5,003 nt of DNA from Bacillota bacterium (GTDB taxonomy: Bacteria; Bacillota; Negativicutes; Veillonellales; Negativicoccaceae): contig JAEZZT010000076.1 in NCBI GenBank assembly GCA_023418435.1, forward strand, positions 1-5,003, read 5' to 3'. Below are positions 1 to 5,003 of the stretch, piece by piece. The translations under genes were made by a program, and so were the position numbers. The notes beneath the pieces were generated by a model. It did no database searches and was not told the DNA's origin. It worked only from the letters and a program-made list of their open reading frames with translations. Positions within the stretch are counted from its first letter, which is position 1; each line of letters starts with the position of its first letter.

Positions 1-80
1 ACTACATCGTCTTTTTCAAACTTCGCTATCTCACACAATTCTTCCAATGCTGCTTTGACTTCGTTACCAATCTGTCCCAT
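1..80 (-). CDS. ywlG: YwlG-like UPF0340/DUF436 family protein, N-terminal fragment
   Basis: Only the first 26 codons are in the window; the gene runs off the left edge. The visible protein begins MGQIGNEVKAALEELCEIAK and continues FEKDDV. This matches the amphipathic N-terminal helix of the YwlG/TIGR01440 (UPF0340) family, which typically reads as a run of K/E/L residues followed by a 'VVGCSTSEV'-type motif that would lie just outside the window. The function of the family is not established. The start is the ATG at 78-80, one base after the rpiB stop codon, with an AAAGGA ribosome binding site at 88-93 inside the rpiB 3' end and a spacing of about 7 bases. The position directly after rpiB is the same as in Bacillus subtilis (ywlF-ywlG), which supports the call as much as the short sequence does. 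Known: the family and its synteny. Inferred: the identity, because the fragment is too short for a firm domain match. Confidence 0.68.
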   Translation of the reverse strand, partial: MGQIGNEVKAALEELCEIAKFEKDDV

Positions 81-81
81 G

Positions 82-525
82 TTATATTCCTTTCTCGATC
101 TCCACCATCTTAGCTACTCGCCGTTGGTGGCGACCGCCTTCAAATGAACCGTTGAGAAAAGCATGTACGACTTCCAGTGCGGCGCCCGGGCCGATTACCC
201 GTTCACCCAAGGTCAACATATTTGCATCATTATGCGCACGGGTCGCTTTCGCGGAAAACACATCATGACAAAGTGCCGCTCGGATCCCCGGTACCTTGTT
301 TGCGGTCATGCATACGCCGATGCCGGTGCCGCAGACCAGGATCCCCAATTCCGCTCGTTTCTCCGTAATCTCCTTGGCGGCTGCCAAAGCGATATCGGGA
401 TAATCGCAGGAATCCGTTGAATGCGTTCCGCAATCCGTCACTTCATAACCATGTGCAAGCAGGTCCTGGCGGATCGTCTCTTTGAGATGAAATCCTCCAT
501 GATCGCTCCCGATGACTATTCTCAT
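82..525 (-). CDS. rpiB: Ribose-5-phosphate isomerase B (RpiB/LacAB family)
   Basis: A cytoplasmic enzyme that interconverts ribose 5-phosphate and ribulose 5-phosphate in the non-oxidative pentose phosphate pathway; some relatives also act on allose 6-phosphate. The 147-residue length is typical. Visible motifs are SDHGG (7-11, phosphosugar binding), DYPD (41-44), the catalytic CGTGIG loop (Cys65, Thr67), the RAHNDANML segment with His98, and GGRHQRRV (130-137) with the phosphate-binding arginines Arg132 and Arg136. These align with Cys66, His99, Arg133 and Arg137 of the E. coli enzyme. The cysteine in the active-site loop fits RpiB rather than LacA/LacB. The frame stays open to a GTG at 538-540, but the ATG at 523-525 has an ideal GGAGG 8 bases upstream and begins MRIVIGSDHGG as in homologues, so I chose it. 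The gene lies 42 bases after the phosphatase gene and 1 base before the YwlG-like gene. Confidence 0.96.
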   Translation of the reverse strand: MRIVIGSDHGGFHLKETIRQDLLAHGYEVTDCGTHSTDSCDYPDIALAAAKEITEKRAELGILVCGTGIGVCMTANKVPGIRAALCHDVFSAKATRAHNDANMLTLGERVIGPGAALEVVHAFLNGSFEGGRHQRRVAKMVEIEKGI

Positions 526-533
526 GATAATCG

Positions 534-538
534 CCTCC
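534..538 (-). promoter_or_regulatory. Ribosome binding site that decides the rpiB start
   Basis: GGAGG on the minus strand, followed by an 8-base spacer (CGATTATC) and then the ATG at 523-525. The GGAGG overlaps the last base of the in-frame GTG at 538-540. An alternative purine-rich run, AAGAGGAGAA, ends directly at that GTG, which is too close for efficient initiation. The site therefore favours the ATG over the longer reading frame. Confidence 0.75.
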
Positions 539-567
539 ACTTCTCCTCTTATCGTACCATATTCAGT

Positions 568-1017
568 CTATTTACTAAAGTTTTCCAATCGTTGTAAAGC
601 CGCCGTGATCTTTTTTTCGATTTCTTCGTAGCAACGCCGATACATTTCAATGTCGCCGCCGAAAGGATCGCCGACATCGCCACCCAAACCGGACCAAGTA
701 CCCAAACTTTGTACTTTTTCGGCAAATTCGGGAGCTCCGTTGCGAATCTGTTCGGCCATATCTTCCGTCATGGTCACGATATAATCCGCCGCTTCCAAGT
801 AGGGCATCGCCAACCGGCGGGAACGATGTGCACTGAGATCCAAGCCATGTTCTTGCGCCACTCGTTGCGCCAATTCATTGGCCGGCGCACCGGGTGCCGG
901 ATACAATCCCGCAGACAACACTTGCCAGTCCTCGTTTGCCGTCTGCAAATGGCGCAAAATCCCTTCCGCCATCGGACTGCGACAGGTATTTCCGGTGCAG
1001 ATAAATAAAATATGCAT
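568..1017 (-). CDS. ywlE: Low-molecular-weight protein phosphatase, YwlE-type (probable protein-arginine phosphatase)
   Basis: A 149-residue cytoplasmic phosphatase of the low-molecular-weight tyrosine phosphatase fold. The P-loop CTGNTCRSPMAE occupies 7-18, with nucleophile Cys7 and phosphate-binding Arg13. The general acid is Asp117 in the GDPFGG motif (116-121). The residue after N10 in the P-loop is Thr11. In B. subtilis YwlE a threonine at this position gives selectivity for phosphoarginine, whereas tyrosine phosphatases usually carry a bulkier Ile or Leu. The likely role is therefore removal of phosphate from arginines placed by a McsB-type kinase, but no mcsB is in the window, so activity on phosphotyrosine is not excluded. 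The ATG directly follows the TAG stop of sua5. A strong GGAGGG at 1023-1028 lies 5 bases upstream, inside the sua5 3' end. The order sua5-ywlE-rpiB is conserved in Bacillota. Confidence 0.93.
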   Translation of the reverse strand: MHILFICTGNTCRSPMAEGILRHLQTANEDWQVLSAGLYPAPGAPANELAQRVAQEHGLDLSAHRSRRLAMPYLEAADYIVTMTEDMAEQIRNGAPEFAEKVQSLGTWSGLGGDVGDPFGGDIEMYRRCYEEIEKKITAALQRLENFSK

Positions 1018-2058
1018 CTAAACCCTCCAAATTTTACCGTTGGCCGATTTATAAAGTCGATTCATAATGGCCACACCCAATTTTTCTTCCGGCGTTCCTT
1101 CTACCCAAATCTCTCTTACATCTTGGTTTTCCAAAAAGAGCAAGGCCTCAAATAATTGTGCCGCCATGGCCTTTTGATTCTCCGCCTCTCCCCAAGTATA
1201 TATATTCGTCCCGGTGGGCAGGCAGCTTGCCGTTTCCTTGCTGACAAAGTACCCGCAATCCGGCCGATATTCGCGTTTCATCGTCGCCGCAATCTGCTCT
1301 TGCGTCCCCATTAGCACTTGGACGGGGATATTCGGCGCATAATGGCGATACTTCATACCGGGCGCTTTAGGGCTGAGTTCTTTCTGCACAAGCGCCGCAT
1401 CCATTTGTGTCGGTGCATGCAACGCGAGCATCTCGGCCGTGATCGCCCCCGGGCGGTAAATCACGATACCGCCCTCCCGGCAGGACACCACGGTCGACTC
1501 CAGGCCGATGCCGGTGGGGCCACCGTCCAGAATGGCCTCCACCCGCCCCTGCAAGTCGTGCCGCACCGATTCCGCCCGACACGGACTCGGCCGGCCGGAG
1601 GCATTGGCGCTCGGCGCTGCCAACGGCACTCCGGCGGCCCGGATCAAGGCGCGGGCCACGGGGTGCGCCGGCATGCGCACCGCGACGGTCGTCCCGCCGC
1701 CGGTCACTGCGTGCGGGACGATGTCGGCCTTGGGCAGGACCAGTGTCAAAGGGCCCGGCCAGTAGGCCCGGATCAACTCTTCTTCCAAAGGATTTAAATC
1801 GGTAGTAAGACGTTTCAACATCGCTACACTGTCGACATGCAAAATCAAAGGATTGTCACTGGGTCTACCTTTGGCATGATAAATTTTTCGCACTGCGTCG
1901 GTATCCAAACCATTGGCCCCCAAGCCATATACCGTCTCCGTTGGAAAAGCGACCAAACCGCCTTGCCGCAATATTTCTCCACAATGCTCCAACACCTGAG
2001 GATCAGGATGTACCGGATTTACCGCGAGATATTCAGTTCTTAACGCTTTGTTTCCCAT
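1018..2058 (-). CDS. ywlC: L-threonylcarbamoyladenylate synthase, two-domain Sua5/YwlC type
   Basis: Makes threonylcarbamoyl-AMP from threonine, bicarbonate and ATP, the first step of t6A37 modification of ANN-decoding tRNAs; TsaB/TsaD/TsaE-type partners transfer the group later. The YrdC catalytic domain covers about 20-207. It includes FPTETVYGLGANG (38-50), KGRPSDNPLILHV (63-75) with the conserved KxR-SxN motif, WPGPLTLVLPK (100-110), AVRMPAHP (126-133), APSANASGRPSP (148-159), GLESTV (185-190) and YRPGAIT (201-207). A linker APGMKYRHYAPN (232-243) leads to the Sua5 C-terminal domain (about 245-346), which ends in AIMNRLYKSANG. The 346-residue length fits Sua5/YwlC rather than the shorter TsaC. 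The ATG lies inside prmC, giving a 19-base overlap. The ribosome binding site is weak (GAGTGAT), which suggests coupling to prmC translation. The coding region for about residues 97-208 is strikingly GC-rich compared with the rest of the gene. The protein motifs are nevertheless intact, so the gene looks functional. Confidence 0.96.
   Translation of the reverse strand: MGNKALRTEYLAVNPVHPDPQVLEHCGEILRQGGLVAFPTETVYGLGANGLDTDAVRKIYHAKGRPSDNPLILHVDSVAMLKRLTTDLNPLEEELIRAYWPGPLTLVLPKADIVPHAVTGGGTTVAVRMPAHPVARALIRAAGVPLAAPSANASGRPSPCRAESVRHDLQGRVEAILDGGPTGIGLESTVVSCREGGIVIYRPGAITAEMLALHAPTQMDAALVQKELSPKAPGMKYRHYAPNIPVQVLMGTQEQIAATMKREYRPDCGYFVSKETASCLPTGTNIYTWGEAENQKAMAAQLFEALLFLENQDVREIWVEGTPEEKLGVAIMNRLYKSANGKIWRV
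1435..1770. other. GC-rich island inside sua5 (possible recombined segment)
   Basis: By hand count, 60-base blocks from 1441 to 1740 hold 68, 72, 77, 78 and 75% GC, and 1741-1770 is about 70%. The next 30 bases (1771-1800) drop to about 33%, and 1801-1860 is 42%. On the other side 1381-1440 is 58% and 1321-1380 is 55%. Codons in the island end almost always in G or C, while codons just upstream in the gene are A/T-ending. The island encodes about residues 97-208 of Sua5, the second half of the YrdC domain up to its YRPGAIT end. The reading frame and all catalytic-domain motifs run through it without a break. The composition shift is seen directly; a recombinational origin is inferred. Confidence 0.7.
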
Positions 2059-2903
2059 AGTATCACTCGATCTCGTTGTCCATAGTCCTGATACAGAACC
2101 GGTGCATCATAATGAGGATTCTCCCTCACGAGCCGACTCACCGCCTGACCTTGATCCGCACCGATTTCGACAGCGACCAAACCGCCGGGCTTGACATACT
2201 TCCAAGCCTCCGTTACCAGTCGCCGATACAAATCCAATCCGTCCGGGCCGCCATCCAGCGCACGATGAGGTTCATGTTGCACTTCCGGCGCCAACTCCGG
2301 AATCACATCCGTACAAATATAGGGCGGATTGGAAACCAATATATCCGCTTGCTCCTCCGCCAAGGGAGCCAACAGATCCCCATTCAGCCATCGGCAACGA
2401 TCCGCCAACCCCAATTGTTCCCCATTGTGCTTGGCCACCGCCAGAGCCTGCGGCGAAATATCAATTCCGATCCCCGTCCACTGCGGACGGGCATGCAACA
2501 AGGATAGTAAAATAGCTCCCGAACCGGTACCTACATCGATGACTTTTCGTTCGCCGGCTGATCCGTGAACGGACAAAATGGCCTCCACCAAAGTCTCCGT
2601 TTCCGGGCGAGGAATCAGGACATCCCGATTGACTTGCAAGCGCACGCCCATAAATTCCGTATAGCCTACGATCGCTGCCACACAATAGCCCTCCGCACGT
2701 CGCTTCGTATACTCTCGCAAACGGGCACGCTCCGCCTCATCCAAAGGCCGCTCCCGATGCGTGTAGAGATAGAGACGATCCCGTTGCAATACATCCGCCA
2801 AAAGCAATTCCGCATCCAAGCGAGGACTTTCGATCCCTTTGCTTTTAAAATGCTCCGTCATCCACTGCAGCACATCCGCAATCGTCCAAATTTTATTCGT
2901 CAT
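2040..2903 (-). CDS. prmC: Peptide chain release factor N5-glutamine methyltransferase
   Basis: Transfers a methyl group from S-adenosylmethionine to the glutamine of the GGQ motif in release factors 1 and 2, raising termination efficiency. The 287-residue protein has an N-terminal helical substrate-binding domain (about 1-80) and a Rossmann-fold methyltransferase domain. Visible motifs are IPRPETE (98-104), the SAM-binding [10 protein letters not shown] (121-130), GIDIS (146-150), and the catalytic SNPPYI (191-196), whose NPPY binds the glutamine amide. These are followed by [21 protein letters not shown] (207-227), typical of PrmC. The segment before the PRPETE motif reads [15 protein letters not shown], where family members usually have a Pro-Val-Ala-Tyr-Ile-like run; this is a mild departure, not an active-site loss. 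The start ATG overlaps the prfA stop as ATGA, and the upstream ribosome binding site (AAGAAAG) is weak. Enzyme and substrate are thus encoded side by side and probably translated by reinitiation. The 3' end overlaps sua5 by 19 bases. Confidence 0.97.
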   Translation of the reverse strand: MTNKIWTIADVLQWMTEHFKSKGIESPRLDAELLLADVLQRDRLYLYTHRERPLDEAERARLREYTKRRAEGYCVAAIVGYTEFMGVRLQVNRDVLIPRPETETLVEAILSVHGSAGERKVIDVGTGSGAILLSLLHARPQWTGIGIDISPQALAVAKHNGEQLGLADRCRWLNGDLLAPLAEEQADILVSNPPYICTDVIPELAPEVQHEPHRALDGGPDGLDLYRRLVTEAWKYVKPGGLVAVEIGADQGQAVSRLVRENPHYDAPVLYQDYGQRDRVILWETKR

Positions 2904-3982
2904 GACGCAGTGCTTTCTTGCAATTTCAAAGCCTGATCCGCTGCAATCAAACCGGACAAAAGTTCTTCCAAATCTCCATTCAATACGTCCTGCAAGCGAT
3001 ACAGCGTCAAGTTGATGCGATGGTCCGTGACACGACCTTGCGGATAGTTGTAAGTGCGAATTCGCTCCGAGCGATCTCCGGTGCCTACCTGGCTCTTGCG
3101 GTCGGCCGCCACTTTGGCATTCGCTTCCTGCAACGCCTTGTCATACAGGCGCGCCTTCAAGACCGTCATGGCCCGCTCCCGATTCTTCATCTGGCTCTTT
3201 TCGTCTTGGCAAGTCACGACAATGCCCGTCGGCTTGTGTGTAATACGCACCGCACTTTCCGTTCGGTTGACATGCTGTCCGCCCGCCCCCGACGCACAAT
3301 AGGTGTCGATCTCGATATCCGTCGGCAAGATTTCGATCTCCACATCTTCCGCTTCCGGCAATACTGCGACAGTAACGGTCGATGTATGCACGCGCCCGGA
3401 ACTTTCGGTTTCGGGTACACGTTGCACCCGATGCACGCCGCTTTCGTATTTCAGTTTGGAATAAGCACCTTGGCCGCTGATGGAGAAGATCACCTCCTTG
3501 TAGCCGCCCAAACCGGTATCATTCCAATCAATCAGCGCCGGTTTCCAACCTTCACCCTCTGCAAAGTGCGTGTACATGCGTAGCAATTCGGCGGCAAAAA
3601 GAGCCGCTTCATCGCCGCCGGCACCGGCTCGAATTTCAACGATGACATCCTTGTCGTCATTCGGATCTTTCGGCAAGAGCAATATCTTCAACTTTGCTTC
3701 CAGTTCTTCTTTGGCCGCCCGGCACTCCGCCAATTCTTCCTTGGCCAGCTCCACCATATCATCCGGCTGCGACTTGTCTTCCAAGATCTCCGTAGCTTCC
3801 CGTAAACCTTGGCAGACCTGCTTATACTCACGAAATACGCTGACCGTCTCCGCCAAATCCGCATGCTGTTTCATCAAACGGCGCCATTCATCTTGGCGTG
3901 CAATCACATCTGGATCGCTGATACGTTGCTCCAAATCGATAAACGTGTTTTCAATCACTTGTAATTTTTCTTCTAACATCAT
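2900..3982 (-). CDS. prfA: Peptide chain release factor 1 (RF1)
   Basis: Recognises UAA and UAG stop codons in the ribosomal A site and triggers peptide release. The 360-residue length is standard. The N-terminal coiled helical domain spans about 1-105. The conserved [16 protein letters not shown] segment spans 115-130. The stop-codon recognition PxT motif is Pro190-Glu191-Thr192 in [16 protein letters not shown], and P-x-T rather than S-P-F marks this as RF1 and not RF2. The peptidyl-transferase-centre motif is SGAGGQHVN with Gly234-Gly235-Gln236; Gln236 is the target of PrmC, encoded just downstream. The conserved tail includes [19 protein letters not shown] (305-323). No programmed frameshift is present, as expected for RF1. 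The start is one of two adjacent ATGs (3980-3982 or 3977-3979). The first overlaps the DUF1385 stop as ATGA, suggesting translational coupling, and no strong ribosome binding site precedes it. Confidence 0.98.
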   Translation of the reverse strand: MMLEEKLQVIENTFIDLEQRISDPDVIARQDEWRRLMKQHADLAETVSVFREYKQVCQGLREATEILEDKSQPDDMVELAKEELAECRAAKEELEAKLKILLLPKDPNDDKDVIVEIRAGAGGDEAALFAAELLRMYTHFAEGEGWKPALIDWNDTGLGGYKEVIFSISGQGAYSKLKYESGVHRVQRVPETESSGRVHTSTVTVAVLPEAEDVEIEILPTDIEIDTYCASGAGGQHVNRTESAVRITHKPTGIVVTCQDEKSQMKNRERAMTVLKARLYDKALQEANAKVAADRKSQVGTGDRSERIRTYNYPQGRVTDHRINLTLYRLQDVLNGDLEELLSGLIAADQALKLQESTAS

Positions 3983-4857
3983 CCCATCACTTTCTGCGGT
4001 CGAGCTTCTTCCAACGCGCGAATCGCTACTTCTACTTGATCATCATGTGGTGGCGGGGTCGTAATCAACTGCAGCCATAGACCAGGCTTTACTAATGCTA
4101 CCAATATCGGATGCGTTGCCGTTGCTGCCATCCGGATCCACTCATAGGCTAAACCTGCTACCACTGGCATTAAAATGATACGCGAAAGAATTCGCTCCCA
4201 CAGCGAAGGCCAGCCTAAAAAAGCAAATACAAAAATGCTCACCACTACCACCATCAACAGAAAATTGGTTCCGCAGCGAGGATGTAAGCGCGGTTGCTTT
4301 TGCACATTCTCGACTGTCAAATCTAAACCTTTTTCATAGCAAAAAATCGTTTGATGTTCTGCTCCATGATATTCAAAAACACGTTGAATATCCTTCGTTA
4401 AAGAAATACCATACAGATACAATAAGAAAATAATTAAACGAATAATCCCTTCAGCAATATTTAATAAAATATGATTGTCTTGTGTCCCTGGAATAAATTT
4501 CGCCAAATAAGTGGGAATAGCTAAAAATAGCACAATTGCCATCAAGGTAGAAAATGCCATCGTCAAATAAATTTCACGATCATTGAGCTTTTCTTCCTCT
4601 TCTCCAGCTGCCTGTGCTGAAAACATCAGAGATTTCATTCCTAAAACCAAGGATTCATAGAGAGCCACTACTCCCCTTAGCATCGGCTTTTTGAGTATAG
4701 GGTAACGTTCTGCCAAACTGCGTACTCGGTCTTTTTTGACTACAATATCGCCACTAGGAGTACGAACAGCTGTCGCCACATACTCTGGTCCTCGCATCAT
4801 GACCCCTTCTATGACAGCTTGACCGCCGACATACGCCGGTTTCTTTTCTTTTTCCAT
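3979..4857 (-). CDS. DUF1385/YqhQ-family polytopic membrane protein
   Basis: A 292-residue membrane protein of the DUF1385 (PF07136, YqhQ/COG3872) family; its function is not established, though it has been labelled a predicted metal-dependent enzyme. Visible family marks are [13 protein letters not shown] (11-23), HGAEHQ (164-169), [10 protein letters not shown] (190-199) and a tail [14 protein letters not shown] (266-279). Hydrophobic segments lie at about 97-120, 131-153, 199-216 and 224-246. His164, Glu167, His168, His192 and Cys195 are the obvious candidate metal ligands. The HGAEH motif is usually followed by Lys, here by Gln. The frame can be read from a TTG at 4861-4863, but AGGAG at 4864-4868 would then touch the start. 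The ATG at 4855-4857 sits 6 bases from it and is the better start. The middle of the gene is strongly AT-rich (about 28% GC at 4321-4500). Position between rpmE and prfA is common in Bacillota; the stop overlaps the prfA start. Confidence 0.92.
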   Translation of the reverse strand: MEKEKKPAYVGGQAVIEGVMMRGPEYVATAVRTPSGDIVVKKDRVRSLAERYPILKKPMLRGVVALYESLVLGMKSLMFSAQAAGEEEEKLNDREIYLTMAFSTLMAIVLFLAIPTYLAKFIPGTQDNHILLNIAEGIIRLIIFLLYLYGISLTKDIQRVFEYHGAEHQTIFCYEKGLDLTVENVQKQPRLHPRCGTNFLLMVVVVSIFVFAFLGWPSLWERILSRIILMPVVAGLAYEWIRMAATATHPILVALVKPGLWLQLITTPPPHDDQVEVAIRALEEARPQKVMG

Positions 4858-4863
4858 AACCAA

Positions 4864-4868
4864 CTCCT
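4864..4868 (-). promoter_or_regulatory. Ribosome binding site that decides the DUF1385 start
   Basis: AGGAG on the minus strand, followed by TTGGTT and then ATG at 4855-4857. The 6-base spacer supports initiation at the ATG. The in-frame TTG directly abuts the site and is an unlikely start. The site lies only 6 bases after the last U-tract-proximal base of the upstream terminator (4875). Confidence 0.75.
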
Positions 4869-4874
4869 ATATAA

Positions 4875-4909
4875 CAAAAAACGAGCAGACACTCACGCGC
4901 CTGCCCATC
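4875..4909 (-). terminator. Rho-independent terminator or attenuator after rpmE
   Basis: On the minus strand, the left arm GATGGGCAGGCGC (4909 to 4897) can pair along all 13 positions with the right arm GTGTCTGCTCGTT (4892 to 4880), counting five G-U wobbles. The pairing closes a GUGA tetraloop (4893-4896) of the GNRA type. The right arm runs into six T residues (4881 to 4876) and then G. The hairpin begins four bases after the rpmE stop codon. It therefore probably ends much of the rpmE transcript. Only 17 bases separate it from the DUF1385 start codon, leaving no room for a separate promoter in between. Partial read-through, or a promoter further upstream, must feed the downstream genes. 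Pairing is seen in the sequence; termination efficiency is inferred. Confidence 0.82.
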
Positions 4910-4913
4910 GTTC

Positions 4914-5003
4914 TTATTCGCTATCCTTGCCGTATCGTTTATTGAATTTTTCAATACGACCGCGCGCTTTTGCGAAACGCTGCTGTCCCGTATAGAACGG
5001 ATG
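4914..5003 (-). CDS. rpmE: 50S ribosomal protein L31, C-terminal fragment
   Basis: The gene enters from the right edge; only its last 29 codons and the TAA stop (4914-4916) are present. The peptide reads HPFYTGQQRFAKARGRIEKF followed by NKRYGKDSE. The HPFYTG motif and the following basic GRxxKFxKRYG tail are diagnostic of bacterial L31, a small ribosomal protein at the central protuberance bridging the subunits. Whether it is the zinc-binding (CxxC) or zinc-free paralogue cannot be told, since the N-terminal part is outside the window. L31 next to the prfA region is a conserved arrangement in Bacillota. A strong hairpin terminator follows within a few bases, so rpmE may be largely transcribed apart from the genes after it. 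Confidence 0.94.
   Translation of the reverse strand, partial: HPFYTGQQRFAKARGRIEKFNKRYGKDSE

Noticed and set aside
282..295. GGATCCCCGGTACC looks like a cloning-vector polylinker (BamHI/SmaI/KpnI order).
   Set aside because: It is one base short of the vector sequence and encodes, on the minus strand, the conserved K-V-P-G-I-R-A segment of RpiB in frame. It is a coincidence, not contamination.
526..540. Five extra codons at the start of rpiB from a GTG at 538-540.
   Set aside because: A perfect GGAGG lies 8 bases before the internal ATG, and homologues begin at that Met.
526..567. A possible separate promoter in the 42-base gap between ywlE and rpiB.
   Set aside because: The gap holds the ribosome binding site and some AT-rich sequence, but no paired -35 and -10 elements, and it lacks space for both plus a leader.
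1318..1797. A 159-codon plus-strand open frame opposite sua5.
   Set aside because: It coincides with the GC-rich island, where stop codons are rare in all frames. The Arg/Gly/His-rich product resembles no family I know.
1791..1800. GATTTAAATC, a perfect 10-base palindrome close to the edge of the GC island.
   Set aside because: It encodes D-L-N in frame, is short enough to arise by chance, and has no partner repeat at the other edge, so it does not support an insertion boundary.
2918..3583. A 221-codon open frame on the plus strand antisense to prfA.
   Set aside because: It lies entirely opposite the well-conserved prfA gene, shows no recognisable motif, and is explained by codon bias of the real gene leaving the opposite strand free of stops.
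4914..5003. A possible promoter inside the rpmE 3' end (TTGAAA near 4947).
   Set aside because: No -10 box at a 16-18 base spacing follows it; the TTGAAA falls within normal coding sequence.

Overview
This window is a compact run of eight housekeeping genes, all on the minus strand, so transcription goes from high to low coordinates. In transcription order: the 3' end of rpmE (ribosomal protein L31), a DUF1385/YqhQ-type membrane protein, prfA (release factor 1), prmC (methyltransferase for release-factor glutamine), a full-length Sua5/YwlC threonylcarbamoyl-AMP synthase, a YwlE-type low-molecular-weight phosphatase, rpiB (ribose-5-phosphate isomerase B), and the first 26 codons of a probable YwlG/UPF0340 protein.

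This gene order resembles the rpmE-prfA-prmC-ywlC-ywlE-ywlF(rpiB)-ywlG stretch of Bacillus subtilis, as I recall it. Together with DUF1385 between rpmE and prfA, and strong GGAGG-type ribosome binding sites, it points to a Bacillota (Firmicutes) chromosome. A Clostridia or Negativicutes member is my best guess; the sequence alone does not settle the genus. The sporulation gene spoIIR, present in the B. subtilis version of the locus, is absent here: prmC and sua5 overlap directly.

Layout: a Rho-independent terminator (4875-4909) follows rpmE by a few bases and lies just ahead of the DUF1385 ribosome binding site. From DUF1385 to the end of the window the genes are nearly gapless. DUF1385/prfA and prfA/prmC overlap by 4 bases (ATGA), prmC/sua5 overlap by 19, sua5/ywlE abut, ywlE/rpiB are 42 bases apart and rpiB/ywlG are 1 base apart. 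This suggests one transcription unit with translational coupling. There is no gene-free stretch over 300 bases, no tRNA or rRNA gene, no mobile element and no CRISPR array. I could not identify a convincing promoter.

Functional theme: translation. RF1 is the substrate of PrmC, which methylates its GGQ glutamine; Sua5 makes the activated intermediate for t6A37 on ANN-decoding tRNAs; L31 is a ribosomal protein. The YwlE phosphatase, RpiB and YwlG are conserved neighbours without an obvious pathway link to these. I found no undescribed multi-gene system. The most unusual signal is compositional: about 335 bases inside sua5 run near 74% GC with sharp edges, while the middle of the DUF1385 gene falls to about 28% GC, all within one operon.
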